Shown here piece by piece: positions 1-7,004 of a DNA stretch of 49,957 nucleotides (position 1 is the first letter of the stretch; the number at the start of each line of letters is the position of its first letter). The position numbers and the translations under genes are program-made. The notes beneath the pieces are model-generated. The model saw only the letters and a program-made list of their open reading frames with translations. It did not search any database and was not told the origin of the DNA. Source of the stretch: Clostridia bacterium (GTDB lineage Bacteria > Bacillota > Clostridia > Saccharofermentanales > Saccharofermentanaceae); NCBI GenBank assembly GCA_024403775.1, contig JAKSRE010000018.1, positions 1-49,957 on the forward strand, in the 5' to 3' direction.

Positions 1-331
1 CTTTTTGAGAATGGTTCTTCTTTATTCAAATAAGGTATGTGATTTGCAGAATAGCGCTAATGAAGCTGACGTGGAAGGAAGTTTGTCTTACCTTAAAGGA
101 AAAGAAAAAGAACTTTTGTTATTGCTCATTAAAAAGTACAAGAGGGAATTTACACCAATAGAGGTTAGCAAAGAATTGAAAGTAACTAATAAAACAGTTA
201 TTAATCGCTTATCGATTCTTGCTAAAAATGGGTTTGTTGTGCCAATATTGGTAAATCAAAGGATAAGATCTTATGAATTAAGTGTTTTTACAAAAGAGCA
301 TGAAAAAGAAATAATTAAGGTTATTAAATAG
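1..331 (+). CDS. Partial winged-helix domain protein (5' end outside window)
   Basis: Right-hand fragment of a gene entering from outside the window. The frame is open to the window edge, so the TTG at 5 need not be the start. About 108 residues are visible. A helix-turn-helix is readable: an acidic/basic helix near residues 30-48, then the recognition-helix-like stretch VTNKTVINRLSILAKNGFV and a short wing ending in RSYEL. Such C-terminal winged helices are common in Fic-family proteins and in small transcription regulators, and either is possible. The gene ends in TAG at 329-331. The next 150 bases are AT-rich, and the genes that follow are truncated, so this lies beside a recombination scar. 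Confidence 0.5.
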   Translation, partial: FLRMVLLYSNKVCDLQNSANEADVEGSLSYLKGKEKELLLLLIKKYKREFTPIEVSKELKVTNKTVINRLSILAKNGFVVPILVNQRIRSYELSVFTKEHEKEIIKVIK

Positions 332-400
332 AATTTTGACAATACGGTGCAGCTAAATTTAGATGCTTCAAAATCCCCTTTACGTTGATATAGTATCAAT

Positions 401-441
401 TAGGGAACTTTTTGCTATTTTAATTATAAAAATGTTCCCTA
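401..441. other. Inverted repeat TAGGGAAC / GTTCCCTA
   Basis: Eight-base perfect arms, TAGGGAAC at 401-408 and GTTCCCTA at 434-441, are separated by 25 AT-rich bases. The right arm runs directly into the ribosome site AAGGAG (443-448) of the truncated ORF at 456. It may be an operator or a leader hairpin of that lost gene. No T-run follows, so it is not a good terminator. Confidence 0.45.
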
Positions 442-455
442 AAAGGAGTTAGAAT

Positions 456-512
456 ATGAATTCTTTCAATGAAATTCAATCACTATTACAGGATATAGGT
501 GCCTGTAATTGA
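456..512 (+). pseudogene. 5' scrap of an unidentified gene (18 codons)
   Basis: ATG at 456 has a strong ribosome site (AAGGAG at 443-448, 7 nt spacing) and encodes MNSFNEIQSLLQDIGACN before a TGA. A strong start on such a short product suggests the 5' end of a longer gene that was cut. Its 3' end overlaps the unnatural 3' end of the opposing CHC2-type gene at about 486-515, so both genes were probably broken at one junction. It could instead be a real leader peptide. Confidence 0.3.
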
Positions 513-1010
513 GCGGACAGCTCCATATCGTGCTTTACTATCTTCATCGTAACCAACGAAAAAAACATTAGGATATTCTTTTGTTTCTCTGATAAATCTC
601 TCTTCTTCGCACCACTTAATAAGGCCTGGATCAATACCACGCTTTATTAGGTACCTCTCTGTTCTGTGCATATCAGAATTGAGCTTAGGGATGATGAAAT
701 TCTTTGGTGGATCAGGTGATCTGGTGTGCCTTACAATCGGACCACTTGCAACTTGTCCTGTGATTCTTTCTACAGCATCAGGGAACGACATGCTTCTAAC
801 TTTCATCAGATAACTAATAGCATCGTTACCACCAATGCCTTGTGAAAACCAACACCACTTGCCGTTACTAATGACAAGGGAATCATGCTCACGAGTGCAG
901 AATATAGAACCTGATTTCTTAACGAGATTATCTGGCTCGAAGTGTTCAAGATAAGTTAGTACATCCATCTCACGAGCTTCAGCAATCTGTTCTTGTGTTA
1001 CATAAGACAT
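486..1010 (-). pseudogene. CHC2 zinc-finger primase-like (DUF3991/Toprim type) protein, 3'-truncated
   Basis: 174 residues resembling the N-terminal part of mobile-element primase-like proteins (CHC2 finger plus Toprim, often annotated DUF3991). Seen: a helical N-terminus (QEQIAEAREMDVLTYLEHF), then a finger with Cys38, His42 and Cys53, then the SQGIGGNDAISYL stretch typical after CHC2 fingers. Homologues normally run to about 300 residues with a Toprim domain. Here the family-like sequence stops at about RYGAVRS and the frame ends a few codons later, so the Toprim part is missing. The ATG has AAAAGGAGT eight bases upstream. These proteins belong to plasmids and integrative elements, so this is probably the stump of a lost element. 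Confidence 0.6.
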
Positions 1011-1016
1011 AAAAAT

Positions 1017-1061
1017 ACTCCTTTTACAATTATTTGACCTAGTAGGTCATGTAAAAGGAGT
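1017..1061 (-). promoter_or_regulatory. Leader hairpin that sequesters the ribosome site of the CHC2-type gene
   Basis: On the minus strand ACTCCTTTTAC (1061-1051) pairs perfectly over 11 bp with GTAAAAGGAGT (1027-1017), and the right arm is the Shine-Dalgarno of the gene starting at 1010. Inside the loop GACCT and AGGTC (1036-1048) form a second short hairpin. Geometry predicts that translation is blocked unless the leader is opened by heat, a protein or an upstream transcript. Whether it acts so is inference. Confidence 0.5.
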
Positions 1062-1096
1062 TATATCTATTTTAATTTATCTCATTTAAATATGTC

Positions 1097-1294
1097 TTAA
1101 TCGTAGTTAACCAAATAGATATTTGCATATTGTTTTTCTGTAAGTCTTAATAAACGCACAACGCCTGTTTGAGGTGCAACTGCATCAATGCGACGGTAAT
1201 GTTTTTCTGATGCCTTTCGATTAGGAACTAATCTCATATATACTACTGGTGAAATACGAATATAACCATCTTTTTGCAAGAATTTAAAAATAGT
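1097..1294 (-). pseudogene. cas2: CRISPR-associated Cas2, 5'-truncated fragment
   Basis: The readable part, from about residue FKFLQKDGYIR to the C-terminal VNYD, matches the C-terminal two-thirds of Cas2: KFLxKDGYIRISPVVYMRL corresponds to the second strand region, PNRKASEKHYRRIDA to the helix, and GVVRLLRLTEKQYANI to the conserved final strand. The style resembles Cas2 of type II loci. The N-terminal strand with the metal-binding Asp (typically MFDLP-like) is missing: the frame upstream of about 1294 runs into the MerR promoter and a stop at 1325-1327. No ribosome site serves the TTG at 1279. No cas1, cas9 or repeat array is visible nearby. Intact Cas2 is about 90-110 residues; 60-66 remain. 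Confidence 0.6.
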
Positions 1295-1326
1295 GTTGAC
1301 TCCTACGTTACGTAATAGTTTATATT
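1295..1326 (+). promoter_or_regulatory. MerR-type promoter with 20-bp spacer
   Basis: TTGACT (1295-1300) and TATATT (1321-1326) are separated by 20 bp, the over-long spacing typical of promoters activated by MerR-family proteins. The spacer contains the dyad CTACGTTACGTAATAG, close to the operator of TipA-type regulators. It lies 30 bp upstream of the MerR gene, implying autoregulation. It also covers the point where the cas2 frame breaks. Confidence 0.7.
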
Positions 1327-1356
1327 AAAACTACCAAGTCAATGGAGGAAACGAAA

Positions 1357-2091
1357 ATGATGACAGTACATGAGGTTAGTAAGCTTGCCGGAGTGAGTAT
1401 ACGCACTCTACAATACTATGACAAGATTGGTCTTTTACATCCGACGGGATATACCAATGCAGGCTACAGATTGTATGACGATGCAGATCTGGAGCGCCTT
1501 CAACACATCTTACTGTTTCGAGAGTTGGAGTTTTCACTTAAAGATATCAAAAGTATTATCAATAATCCGAATTTTGACAAAAGCAAAGCTTTGGAACAAC
1601 AGATAGAATTGCTTAGATTAAAGAAGGAACATATTGAAAATCTGATGAATTTCGCACTTGGAATAAAACTGTTAGGAGTAAAAAATATGGATTTCAAGGC
1701 TTTTGATAGAAGCAAGCTCGATGAGTATTCTAGAAATGCTAAAGAATTATATGGTAATACACCTGAATACAAAGAAATGAAAGAGAAACAAAAGAATCGT
1801 TCTGAAGAAGACAAGCAGGTTTTAGCAGACAGATTTATGCTTCTTTTTAGAGAAGCTGGTGATATGAAGGATATGGATCCATCTTCTGCTGAAGCACAGA
1901 ATCTTGTTAAGAGAATACAAGAATATATAACTGAGAATTTGTATACTTGTTCAAATAAGATTCTAAGAGGATTAGGAAAAATGTATTCTGGTGGTGGTGA
2001 TTTTACCAAGAATATTGATGCATATGGTGGCGAGGGTACAGCTGCATTTGTAGATGAGGCAATTCAGATTTATTGTGACAATGCTGAATGA
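1357..2091 (+). CDS. MerR-family transcriptional activator with TipAS drug-binding domain
   Basis: Cytoplasmic regulator that is expected to sense amphipathic or thiopeptide-like compounds and distort its long-spacer promoter. Residues 1-70 are the MerR winged helix (TVHEVSKLAGVSIRTLQYYD, then GYRLYDD and the LERLQHILLFRELEF segment), followed by a dimerisation coiled coil to about residue 105. Residues 125-244 match the TipAS fold (YGNTPEYKEM, and a final helix AFVDEAIQIYC). The start is ATG 1357 because GGAGGAA sits at 1344-1350; an in-frame ATG at 1342 lacks such a site. Its own promoter and operator are at 1295-1326 and a terminator follows at 2124. No drug pump lies next to it. Confidence 0.88.
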   Translation: MMTVHEVSKLAGVSIRTLQYYDKIGLLHPTGYTNAGYRLYDDADLERLQHILLFRELEFSLKDIKSIINNPNFDKSKALEQQIELLRLKKEHIENLMNFALGIKLLGVKNMDFKAFDRSKLDEYSRNAKELYGNTPEYKEMKEKQKNRSEEDKQVLADRFMLLFREAGDMKDMDPSSAEAQNLVKRIQEYITENLYTCSNKILRGLGKMYSGGGDFTKNIDAYGGEGTAAFVDEAIQIYCDNAE

Positions 2092-2123
2092 GATAATTGT
2101 GATTTGTACTAATACTCAGAATG

Positions 2124-2156
2124 TGGATTCGAGATAAATTCTCGAATCCATTTTTT
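2124..2156 (+). terminator. Rho-independent terminator of the MerR gene
   Basis: Perfect 11-bp stem TGGATTCGAGA / TCTCGAATCCA with a 5-nt loop, followed by six T residues. It ends 33-65 nt after the MerR stop. Confidence 0.88.
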
Positions 2157-2214
2157 GCTATAATGGTACAAAAGAAAACCTGCTAATTTATTTAACTAAT
2201 GAGGAAATTTTACA

Positions 2215-3096
2215 ATGAATTATAACGAGTATAAAGCGAAGATTTCTGAATTGAATTCTTTATTTTGCGTTCCTAGATATGAACGAGTAATAGGTAATTT
2301 GCTAGGAGATTTGAGCTATTCTTATTATGCTGAAAAGAAAAGCCTTTGGAAAGTTTTAGCCGCAAGAGGTCGTGCTGAAAAGAAAGGCAGTTGGAAAGTT
2401 TTTGCCTCTAGAGATCGTGCTAATCCTATAGAAATTAAGTCGTTTAGCACAGAAGATGAGCTTTATGATTGGTTGTATGATGAATATTCGAAGCGTTACT
2501 TTGGTAAAATTTACTGTATGGATTTTTTTATAGATTTGCGACAAGAGTGGATGCTGGAATTACTTTCTAGAGATTCCAATCCTAATGTTATTAAGGATTT
2601 TATAAGTTGTAGTAATTCTTTTAGTTATGAAAATTTGATGAAATCAGATGACGCTAGGGAGAGGGTATTTGCCGAAGTTTTTAGTTTTGATACATATCAT
2701 ATGCCTTATTATATACTGCGCGCTCTGTATAACTGGATTAAGTGTGATGAATCAAATCGAATTAAGCAATTTGAACTGGCAGTTTTACAATTGTTGTCTG
2801 GTGATAGCAGAGATTTTTACATTGGGTTTACTGTGATTGAAACCTATTTATGTGATAGAAACATTAGTAAAAAACATAATGAGTATTATTTTGATATAGA
2901 TATTGTAAAAGTTGTGGATACTTTTAAAAAGAAGTATCAAGAACTTAGAGAAGAAATGGTTGATAGTGTTGTTAAACTATCTGAAACTTATTCAGTCGAT
3001 ATTTGGGAAAGTATTGAGGAAGATGAAAAACGAAATTCAAAAATGTATAATTTTTCTTTGCTAAATTGTGATAATCCTATGGATTTATTTAATTAG
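2215..3096 (+). CDS. Hypothetical protein with a 15-residue internal duplication
   Basis: 293 residues, no signal peptide or clear membrane segment; family not recognised. The N-terminal region carries a tandem 45-bp duplication (2329-2373 and 2374-2418) encoding AEKKSLWKVLAARGR and AEKKGSWKVFASRDR, that is, 15 residues repeated once with drift. The remainder is mixed helical with many aromatic residues (DEYSKRYFGKIYCMDFFIDL; YHMPYYILRALYNWI). ATG 2215 is preceded by GAGGAAATTTTACA, giving a usable ribosome site. It is probably monocistronic, with the MerR terminator upstream and a gene scrap downstream. Confidence 0.6.
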   Translation: MNYNEYKAKISELNSLFCVPRYERVIGNLLGDLSYSYYAEKKSLWKVLAARGRAEKKGSWKVFASRDRANPIEIKSFSTEDELYDWLYDEYSKRYFGKIYCMDFFIDLRQEWMLELLSRDSNPNVIKDFISCSNSFSYENLMKSDDARERVFAEVFSFDTYHMPYYILRALYNWIKCDESNRIKQFELAVLQLLSGDSRDFYIGFTVIETYLCDRNISKKHNEYYFDIDIVKVVDTFKKKYQELREEMVDSVVKLSETYSVDIWESIEEDEKRNSKMYNFSLLNCDNPMDLFN

Positions 3097-3104
3097 GAGT
3101 ATAA

Positions 3105-3194
3105 GAAGAAATTGCCGAAGAAGAAGCCTGCTGTATAGAGCATGATATTAGTGAAGGAACTTTTGAGTTACTCAAGAAAGCATATTTGAAATAA
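3105..3194 (+). pseudogene. 3' scrap of an unidentified gene
   Basis: A 29-codon open stretch without a start codon, immediately after a stop, reads EEIAEEEACCIEHDISEGTF and ends LLKKAYLK. The composition and codon use look protein-coding, so it is likely the last part of a gene whose 5' portion was replaced by the gene at 2215. Its function is unknown. Confidence 0.25.
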
Positions 3195-3241
3195 TTAGAT
3201 GCTTAAGTTTTGGTCTTACGCAACGCAAAGGAAGTGATTTT

Positions 3242-3640
3242 TTGGACGAATTTGAAAAAGAATTGGCGGAGATTATCAATCTTGGAATAAAGAATAATCC
3301 GCTGCGCCTAACTTATGAGAATGAAGTGCGTGCACTAAGAACTTTGCCAGATAAATTGTTTACAGAAGGATATTCAGAGGAACAAATCGCCCGAATTATG
3401 CATACAAAACGAAGAGAACTCGGACGACAATATAAGGAGGCTGCTCCACCTTTGTTTGGTAAATACATCTATGCTGCGACAGAAGCAAAATATGGAGATC
3501 CACTGGGACCGACATTTGAGATGCTAAACGAAAAGAAAAGCTATAAGCAAATAATTGAATCTGCCGCAAGACCAATAGACGATTTGGATAACAGACTTAC
3601 ATTAGAAGGGTTCAAGGAATGGTATAAATCCTTGAATTAA
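3242..3640 (+). CDS. Small hypothetical protein, helical
   Basis: 132 residues, highly charged and mostly helical, no membrane segment; family not recognised. A mid-section (LFTEGYSEEQIARIMHTKRRELGRQYKE) looks like a helix-turn-helix-sized bundle but without a convincing recognition helix. Start is TTG 3242 with AAGGAAG about 8 nt upstream; no ATG lies near. It converges on and overlaps the metE-like gene by 4 bp, so the two transcripts run into each other. A DNA- or RNA-binding role is possible but unproven. Confidence 0.6.
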   Translation: MDEFEKELAEIINLGIKNNPLRLTYENEVRALRTLPDKLFTEGYSEEQIARIMHTKRRELGRQYKEAAPPLFGKYIYAATEAKYGDPLGPTFEMLNEKKSYKQIIESAARPIDDLDNRLTLEGFKEWYKSLN

Positions 3641-4740
3641 ATAAAATCGTTGCATGATACCAGGAGATCAATTTTCTTCCACTGAGTTTCTTCATCGATG
3701 CAGTTTCCTTCTTCTACAGAAGCAAAGCCGCACTGTGGAGAGAGGGCAATGTTGTCACCAATTATTCTCTTTGCTTCTTCATAGCGGGACTTAATGTAGT
3801 CATGGTCTTCAAGAGTTGGATTCTTTGTTGAGATTAATCCCACAACAAAAGTCTTATCTGTTCCTTTGAGAATAGACCATGGATCAAATGAACCAGAACG
3901 TTCATCGTCATATTCAACGAAGAAGCCATCATAAGGAATCTGTGCGATAACTGGTGCTACTGAATCATAGAGACCTGCGAAAAGCGGATGTCCCTTGAAG
4001 TTACCTTTGCAAAAATGGTTAGCAATAGTTAAATCTTCAGGTTTGTTAGCGAGAGCCTTTGTTGAGACTTTACGGAACCATTCGAGAACTTCACTCTTCT
4101 CGTATCCTAATGATGCTACCTTCTTTAAAAAGTTCTCATCAATCATATATGTCCAGGAAGTATCATCAATCTGAAGATATCTGCAGCCGTGGTCGTAGAG
4201 ATCTTTGATTGCTGTTTGATATGCGATGGCGATATCTTCGATTAGAAGATCAATATTATCATTGTAGTAAGGGATTTCTTTTTTACCTAACTGAAGATAA
4301 TTGTCTACGAGAATCATGTTAGGACCTGAGATACACTTCTTTGCAACAATTCCAGGGTATTTTTTTGCTTCGTTATAGAGAAAATCGTATGCTTCAATCT
4401 CAGCATGATTCTTATTTGGATCATAGGATACTTTACCCGTAATATATCCTAATTCGATATGGTTAACTACGCCATTACGCTCTCTGTCGAGATGCTGTGT
4501 TGTAAAGCCGTCGAATTCCTTGAGCCAGTCGAGATGCCACCATCTTCTTCTGAATTCACCATCTGTTACATACTTAAGACCGTGTTCAACTTCCTTTTCT
4601 ACGAGTTTTCTGATTTGCTCGTCTTCAATCTTTCTTAATTCACTTAACTGAATCTCTCCAGAAGCATACTTAGCTCTAGCCTCTTTGATTTCTGCTGGTC
4701 TTAGAAAAGATCCAACTATATCATATCTGATGTTTAACAT
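3637..4740 (-). CDS. Cobalamin-independent methionine synthase family protein (MetE C-terminal/YxjG-like)
   Basis: 367 residues, the length of the stand-alone MetE C-terminal-domain family (YxjG/YxjH), shorter than full MetE (about 750). These TIM-barrel zinc enzymes transfer a methyl group to a thiol such as homocysteine; the methyl donor of the short family is less certain. Seen: N-terminal RYDIVGSFLRP, the EFRRRWWHLDW region, YLQIDDTSW (barrel strand with substrate-binding Asp residues), and the zinc-ligand segments NHFCKGN and LSPQCGFAS with His/Cys and Cys. ATG 4740 has GGAGG about 9 nt upstream. A MET-box-like operator lies 94-110 bp upstream, which supports a methionine role. Confidence 0.85.
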   Translation of the reverse strand: MLNIRYDIVGSFLRPAEIKEARAKYASGEIQLSELRKIEDEQIRKLVEKEVEHGLKYVTDGEFRRRWWHLDWLKEFDGFTTQHLDRERNGVVNHIELGYITGKVSYDPNKNHAEIEAYDFLYNEAKKYPGIVAKKCISGPNMILVDNYLQLGKKEIPYYNDNIDLLIEDIAIAYQTAIKDLYDHGCRYLQIDDTSWTYMIDENFLKKVASLGYEKSEVLEWFRKVSTKALANKPEDLTIANHFCKGNFKGHPLFAGLYDSVAPVIAQIPYDGFFVEYDDERSGSFDPWSILKGTDKTFVVGLISTKNPTLEDHDYIKSRYEEAKRIIGDNIALSPQCGFASVEEGNCIDEETQWKKIDLLVSCNDFI

Positions 4741-4833
4741 TAAAAAACCTCCATTTGTGTAATCTATATTTTGTATGTGAAGATAATAATAGATTGGAGT
4801 GAATAAGTTAAATACTCATAAATAGGCCTTGCT

Positions 4834-4850
4834 CATAGTTTGAAACTATA
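4834..4850 (-). promoter_or_regulatory. MET-box-like operator upstream of the metE-like gene
   Basis: CATAGTTTGAAACTATA, a 17-bp dyad, matches the MET-box consensus TATAGTTTnAAACTATA, described for LysR-type methionine regulators of streptococci (MtaR/MetR), at 16 of 17 positions. It lies in the leader of the methionine synthase-like gene. The regulator is not in the window. The match is to a consensus recalled from the literature, not searched. Confidence 0.6.
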
Positions 4851-4904
4851 ATAGTTTTAGTTTTTTTGCAGGAAGTATACAAAAGAATAAATAGTAGAAT
4901 ATAA

Positions 4905-4937
4905 AAAGGCCCTGAGATGTATTAATCTCAGGGCTTT
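4905..4937 (-). terminator. Terminator of the small membrane gene
   Basis: GCCCTGAGAT / ATCTCAGGGC hairpin with a 6-nt loop. Read on the minus strand it is followed by CTTTTTA. It lies 44 nt after the stop of the gene at 4981-5163. Confidence 0.78.
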
Positions 4938-4980
4938 AAATTTCTAATACTTTTGGCATTCTAGAAAAAGTAAGTGAATA

Positions 4981-5163
4981 TTATTTGCTGTTTAGAATTG
5001 TAATTAAAGAACTTATAGATGATATTACTAAAACAATTAAAATCCATATAAATGGGTCATTAAATCTACCACCACCAGCTAACTGTAGAATCAAAGCTAA
5101 AATTCCAAATACAACAGTTATAATGTCACATATTAATTTGATTTTTTTATTTTTATCGTTCAT
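4981..5163 (-). CDS. Small two-helix membrane protein
   Basis: 60 residues: a charged N-terminus (MNDKNKKIKL), a hydrophobic helix (ICDIITVVFGILALILQLAG), a short GGGRFNDP loop and a second helix (FIWILIVLVISSISSLITIL). Start is ATG 5163 because AGGAGGTGAG sits 5-13 nt upstream; the longer frame to 5202 has no site. The promoter side of this gene, including its first 11 codons and ribosome site, is duplicated at 6874-6938. Function unknown; the size and architecture also fit small toxin-like or stress membrane peptides. Confidence 0.65.
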   Translation of the reverse strand: MNDKNKKIKLICDIITVVFGILALILQLAGGGRFNDPFIWILIVLVISSISSLITILNSK

Positions 5164-5195
5164 GGTCTCACCTCCTATTTTGATTTTACCATAAT
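5131..5195. repeat. 65-bp direct repeat, copy 1
   Basis: Bases 5131-5195 match 6874-6938 at 63 of 65 positions in direct orientation; the two differences fall in the ribosome site (CCTCCT versus TCTCCA on the plus strand). Copy 1 is the intact 5' end of the small membrane gene. Together the copies bracket the DUF4869/ATPase cassette. Confidence 0.9.
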
Positions 5196-5203
5196 ATATC
5201 ATT

Positions 5204-5445
5204 CATTATTGTGCTTAAGATACTGATTCGTAAAAAATAGAAGAATAGGGTGAATCAGATTAGGACTACTGGTTTTTGATGACGGATGTAAGTGTCAAAA
5301 GGTATTTTGAAGTTAACAAGCGCCTCAGAGAAATCTGGGACGCGCATTTACTGTCTGTGATTTGATGAATTCATTCGCTCGATTATTTAAAGTTACATTA
5401 AGTGTTATAATATTCTTACTTATCTGATTATATTGGAGTAAAAAT
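5204..5445 (+). promoter_or_regulatory. Leader of the DUF4869 cassette, with a gene scrap
   Basis: An extended -10 promoter, TGTTATAAT (TATAAT at 5405-5410), stands 36 bp before ATG 5446. Upstream, 5279-5365 reads as a 28-codon open stretch (MTDVSVKRYFEVNKRLREIW...) with coding-like composition but no ribosome site, perhaps the stump of another gene. Nothing else is recognisable here. Confidence 0.4.
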
Positions 5446-5898
5446 ATGTTAAGAATTTATTTTGGCGAGAAAGAGAATTCAGTATACAACACGTCTGTCT
5501 TCTTTAAAAATAGATATGAAGGCAAGTGGTTACTCGATGATTTTGCTAAAGAAGTAATTTTTGATGTCGATCATTCTGTTGTCGTTGATGAGAACTGTAT
5601 TGATAGTCCTGTTCTTGGCATGATTTCTCCTTTGAATTTATCAGGTGGTGTAAAGACGTTATTATTGATGAAGAATTACCCTGGCTTTGTATTCAATGCT
5701 TCTAATTGTGGTGATAATTGTGCTAAATGGATTTTAAAACTTGCCGAAGAAAAGAACTTTACTATTGAATTATTCCATGTTATGGACTTTGGTAAAGAAC
5801 CATTTGAGATTCGTGTATTGAATGATAAAAAACTTATTGTTCATAATATGAATGAGCTTCTTGATGCTGGTAATAAATACTTAAAGGAGAATTGTTAA
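5446..5898 (+). CDS. DUF4869-family protein
   Basis: 150 residues, cytoplasmic, matching the pattern of DUF4869 (N-terminal MLRIYFGE, a strand-rich core, then LNLSGGVKTLLLMKN and FNASNCGDNCAKWILKLAEE). No catalytic motif can be named. The N-terminal YFGE and the middle LSGGVK segments are the most conserved-looking parts. Start ATG 5446 has GGAG 9 nt upstream. Its stop TAA overlaps the next gene's ATG by one base (TAATG), so the two proteins are translationally coupled and probably act together. The pair sits between 65-bp direct repeats, which suggests transfer as a unit. Confidence 0.75.
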   Translation: MLRIYFGEKENSVYNTSVFFKNRYEGKWLLDDFAKEVIFDVDHSVVVDENCIDSPVLGMISPLNLSGGVKTLLLMKNYPGFVFNASNCGDNCAKWILKLAEEKNFTIELFHVMDFGKEPFEIRVLNDKKLIVHNMNELLDAGNKYLKENC

Positions 5899-6860
5899 TG
5901 ATTGGAAGTATTAGTGTTTCAGTTAAAAATAAAAAGAATAACTATACTTTTACCTTGAATAGAAACATTACAATTCTTTGTGGTGATAGTGGAAGAGGTA
6001 AGACTACTCTTTTTGATATGATTTATGAATTTAATCGTTTCGGTAAGAATAGTGGAGCTTCTGTTGTGTGTAATGTGCCAGTAATTGCTTTAACAGGCGA
6101 CAACTGGAAAGAAAAATTATCTAATATATCATCCTCTGTAGTAGTTATTGATGAAGATAGTCAGTTCATTAATTCACATGATTTTGCGAAAATGGTTTTG
6201 AAAACTGATAACTATTATTTGCTGATTACTAGAAATTATCTAAGTCAATTACCTTATAGTGTGGAAGAAATCTATGAGATTAAGGGTAACAAGAATAAGA
6301 AGTTTGTTCGTGTTTATTCTCATATTGATAGAATGTATGATTCACCTTCAAAGAAGACTCTACCTTTTGTACCAGAAGTAATAATAGTTGAGGATAGTAA
6401 ATCTGGATATCAGTTGTTTTCTAAGATTGCAAATGAATTAGGAATAGAATGTATTTCTTCAGATGGAAAAGCTAATATCTATAACACTATTGAAAAAAGA
6501 AATAATAAATCAGCTTTGGTAGTTGCAGATGGTGCTGCATTTGGAGCTGAAATAGGATATGTTGTAAAAAAGCAAACTTATGCACCATCAAGAATTGCAA
6601 TTTATTTGCCAGAATCATTTGAATGGATTCTCCTTAAATCAGGAATAGTTTGTGATCCTGAAGAAGAGAAGATAGAAAATCCTGAGGTTGATAGTTCTAG
6701 ATTCAGTAGTTGGGAGAGATATTTTTTAGACTATATAGTTGAGAAAACTAAGGATAAAAAGTATCTAAAGTATAATAAATCCACATTGGCAGATTATTAC
6801 TTGACGGATGCATCTATTACTAAGATTAAAGGTGTTATGAATCAGATAAATCTAGAGTGA
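5898..6860 (+). CDS. Compact P-loop ATPase with possible Toprim-like C-terminal domain
   Basis: 320 residues. The N-terminal half is a small ABC/AAA-like ATPase: strand FTLNRNITILC, Walker A GDSGRGKTT (residues ~30-38), Walker B SSVVVIDED (~83-91), then a strand LLITRN. The C-terminal half starts VIIVEDSKSGYQLFSKIA and continues ISSDGKANIYNTI and ALVVADGAAFG. That order (Glu after a strand, a GK segment, then Asp after a strand) resembles the Toprim fold of OLD-family nucleases, but the usual DxD is not clean, so this is only a suggestion. ATG 5898 (AAGGAG at 5884-5889) is preferred to the upstream TTG. A role with the DUF4869 protein in defence or stress is inferred from context. Confidence 0.65.
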   Translation: MIGSISVSVKNKKNNYTFTLNRNITILCGDSGRGKTTLFDMIYEFNRFGKNSGASVVCNVPVIALTGDNWKEKLSNISSSVVVIDEDSQFINSHDFAKMVLKTDNYYLLITRNYLSQLPYSVEEIYEIKGNKNKKFVRVYSHIDRMYDSPSKKTLPFVPEVIIVEDSKSGYQLFSKIANELGIECISSDGKANIYNTIEKRNNKSALVVADGAAFGAEIGYVVKKQTYAPSRIAIYLPESFEWILLKSGIVCDPEEEKIENPEVDSSRFSSWERYFLDYIVEKTKDKKYLKYNKSTLADYYLTDASITKIKGVMNQINLE

Positions 6861-6873
6861 AATAATAGTAGTA

Positions 6874-6938
6874 TATTAATTTGATTTTTTTATTTTTATC
6901 GTTCATGGTCTCATCTCCAATTTTGATTTTACCATAAT
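6874..6938. repeat. 65-bp direct repeat, copy 2 (truncated 5' end of the small membrane gene)
   Basis: A second copy of 5131-5195 with a damaged ribosome site. On the minus strand only the start codon and about 11 codons of the two-helix membrane protein are present before the match ends 13 nt from the ATPase stop. It therefore cannot make the protein and is a footprint of duplication or insertion. Confidence 0.88.
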
Positions 6939-7004
6939 CATGTTAATACAAAGGTGATAAAATATGCACAGAAAAAACTTTGTAATTAATAGGAGAGTTG
7001 ATGC

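Noticed and set aside
1500..2009. 169-residue minus-strand frame inside the MerR gene
   Set aside because: Antisense shadow of a well-supported gene, low-complexity Ser/Leu/Phe composition, no ribosome site.
5279..5365. Small gene MTDVSVKRYFEVNKRLREIW...
   Set aside because: Coding-like but only 28 codons with no ribosome site; noted within the leader entry as a possible scrap and not called as a gene.
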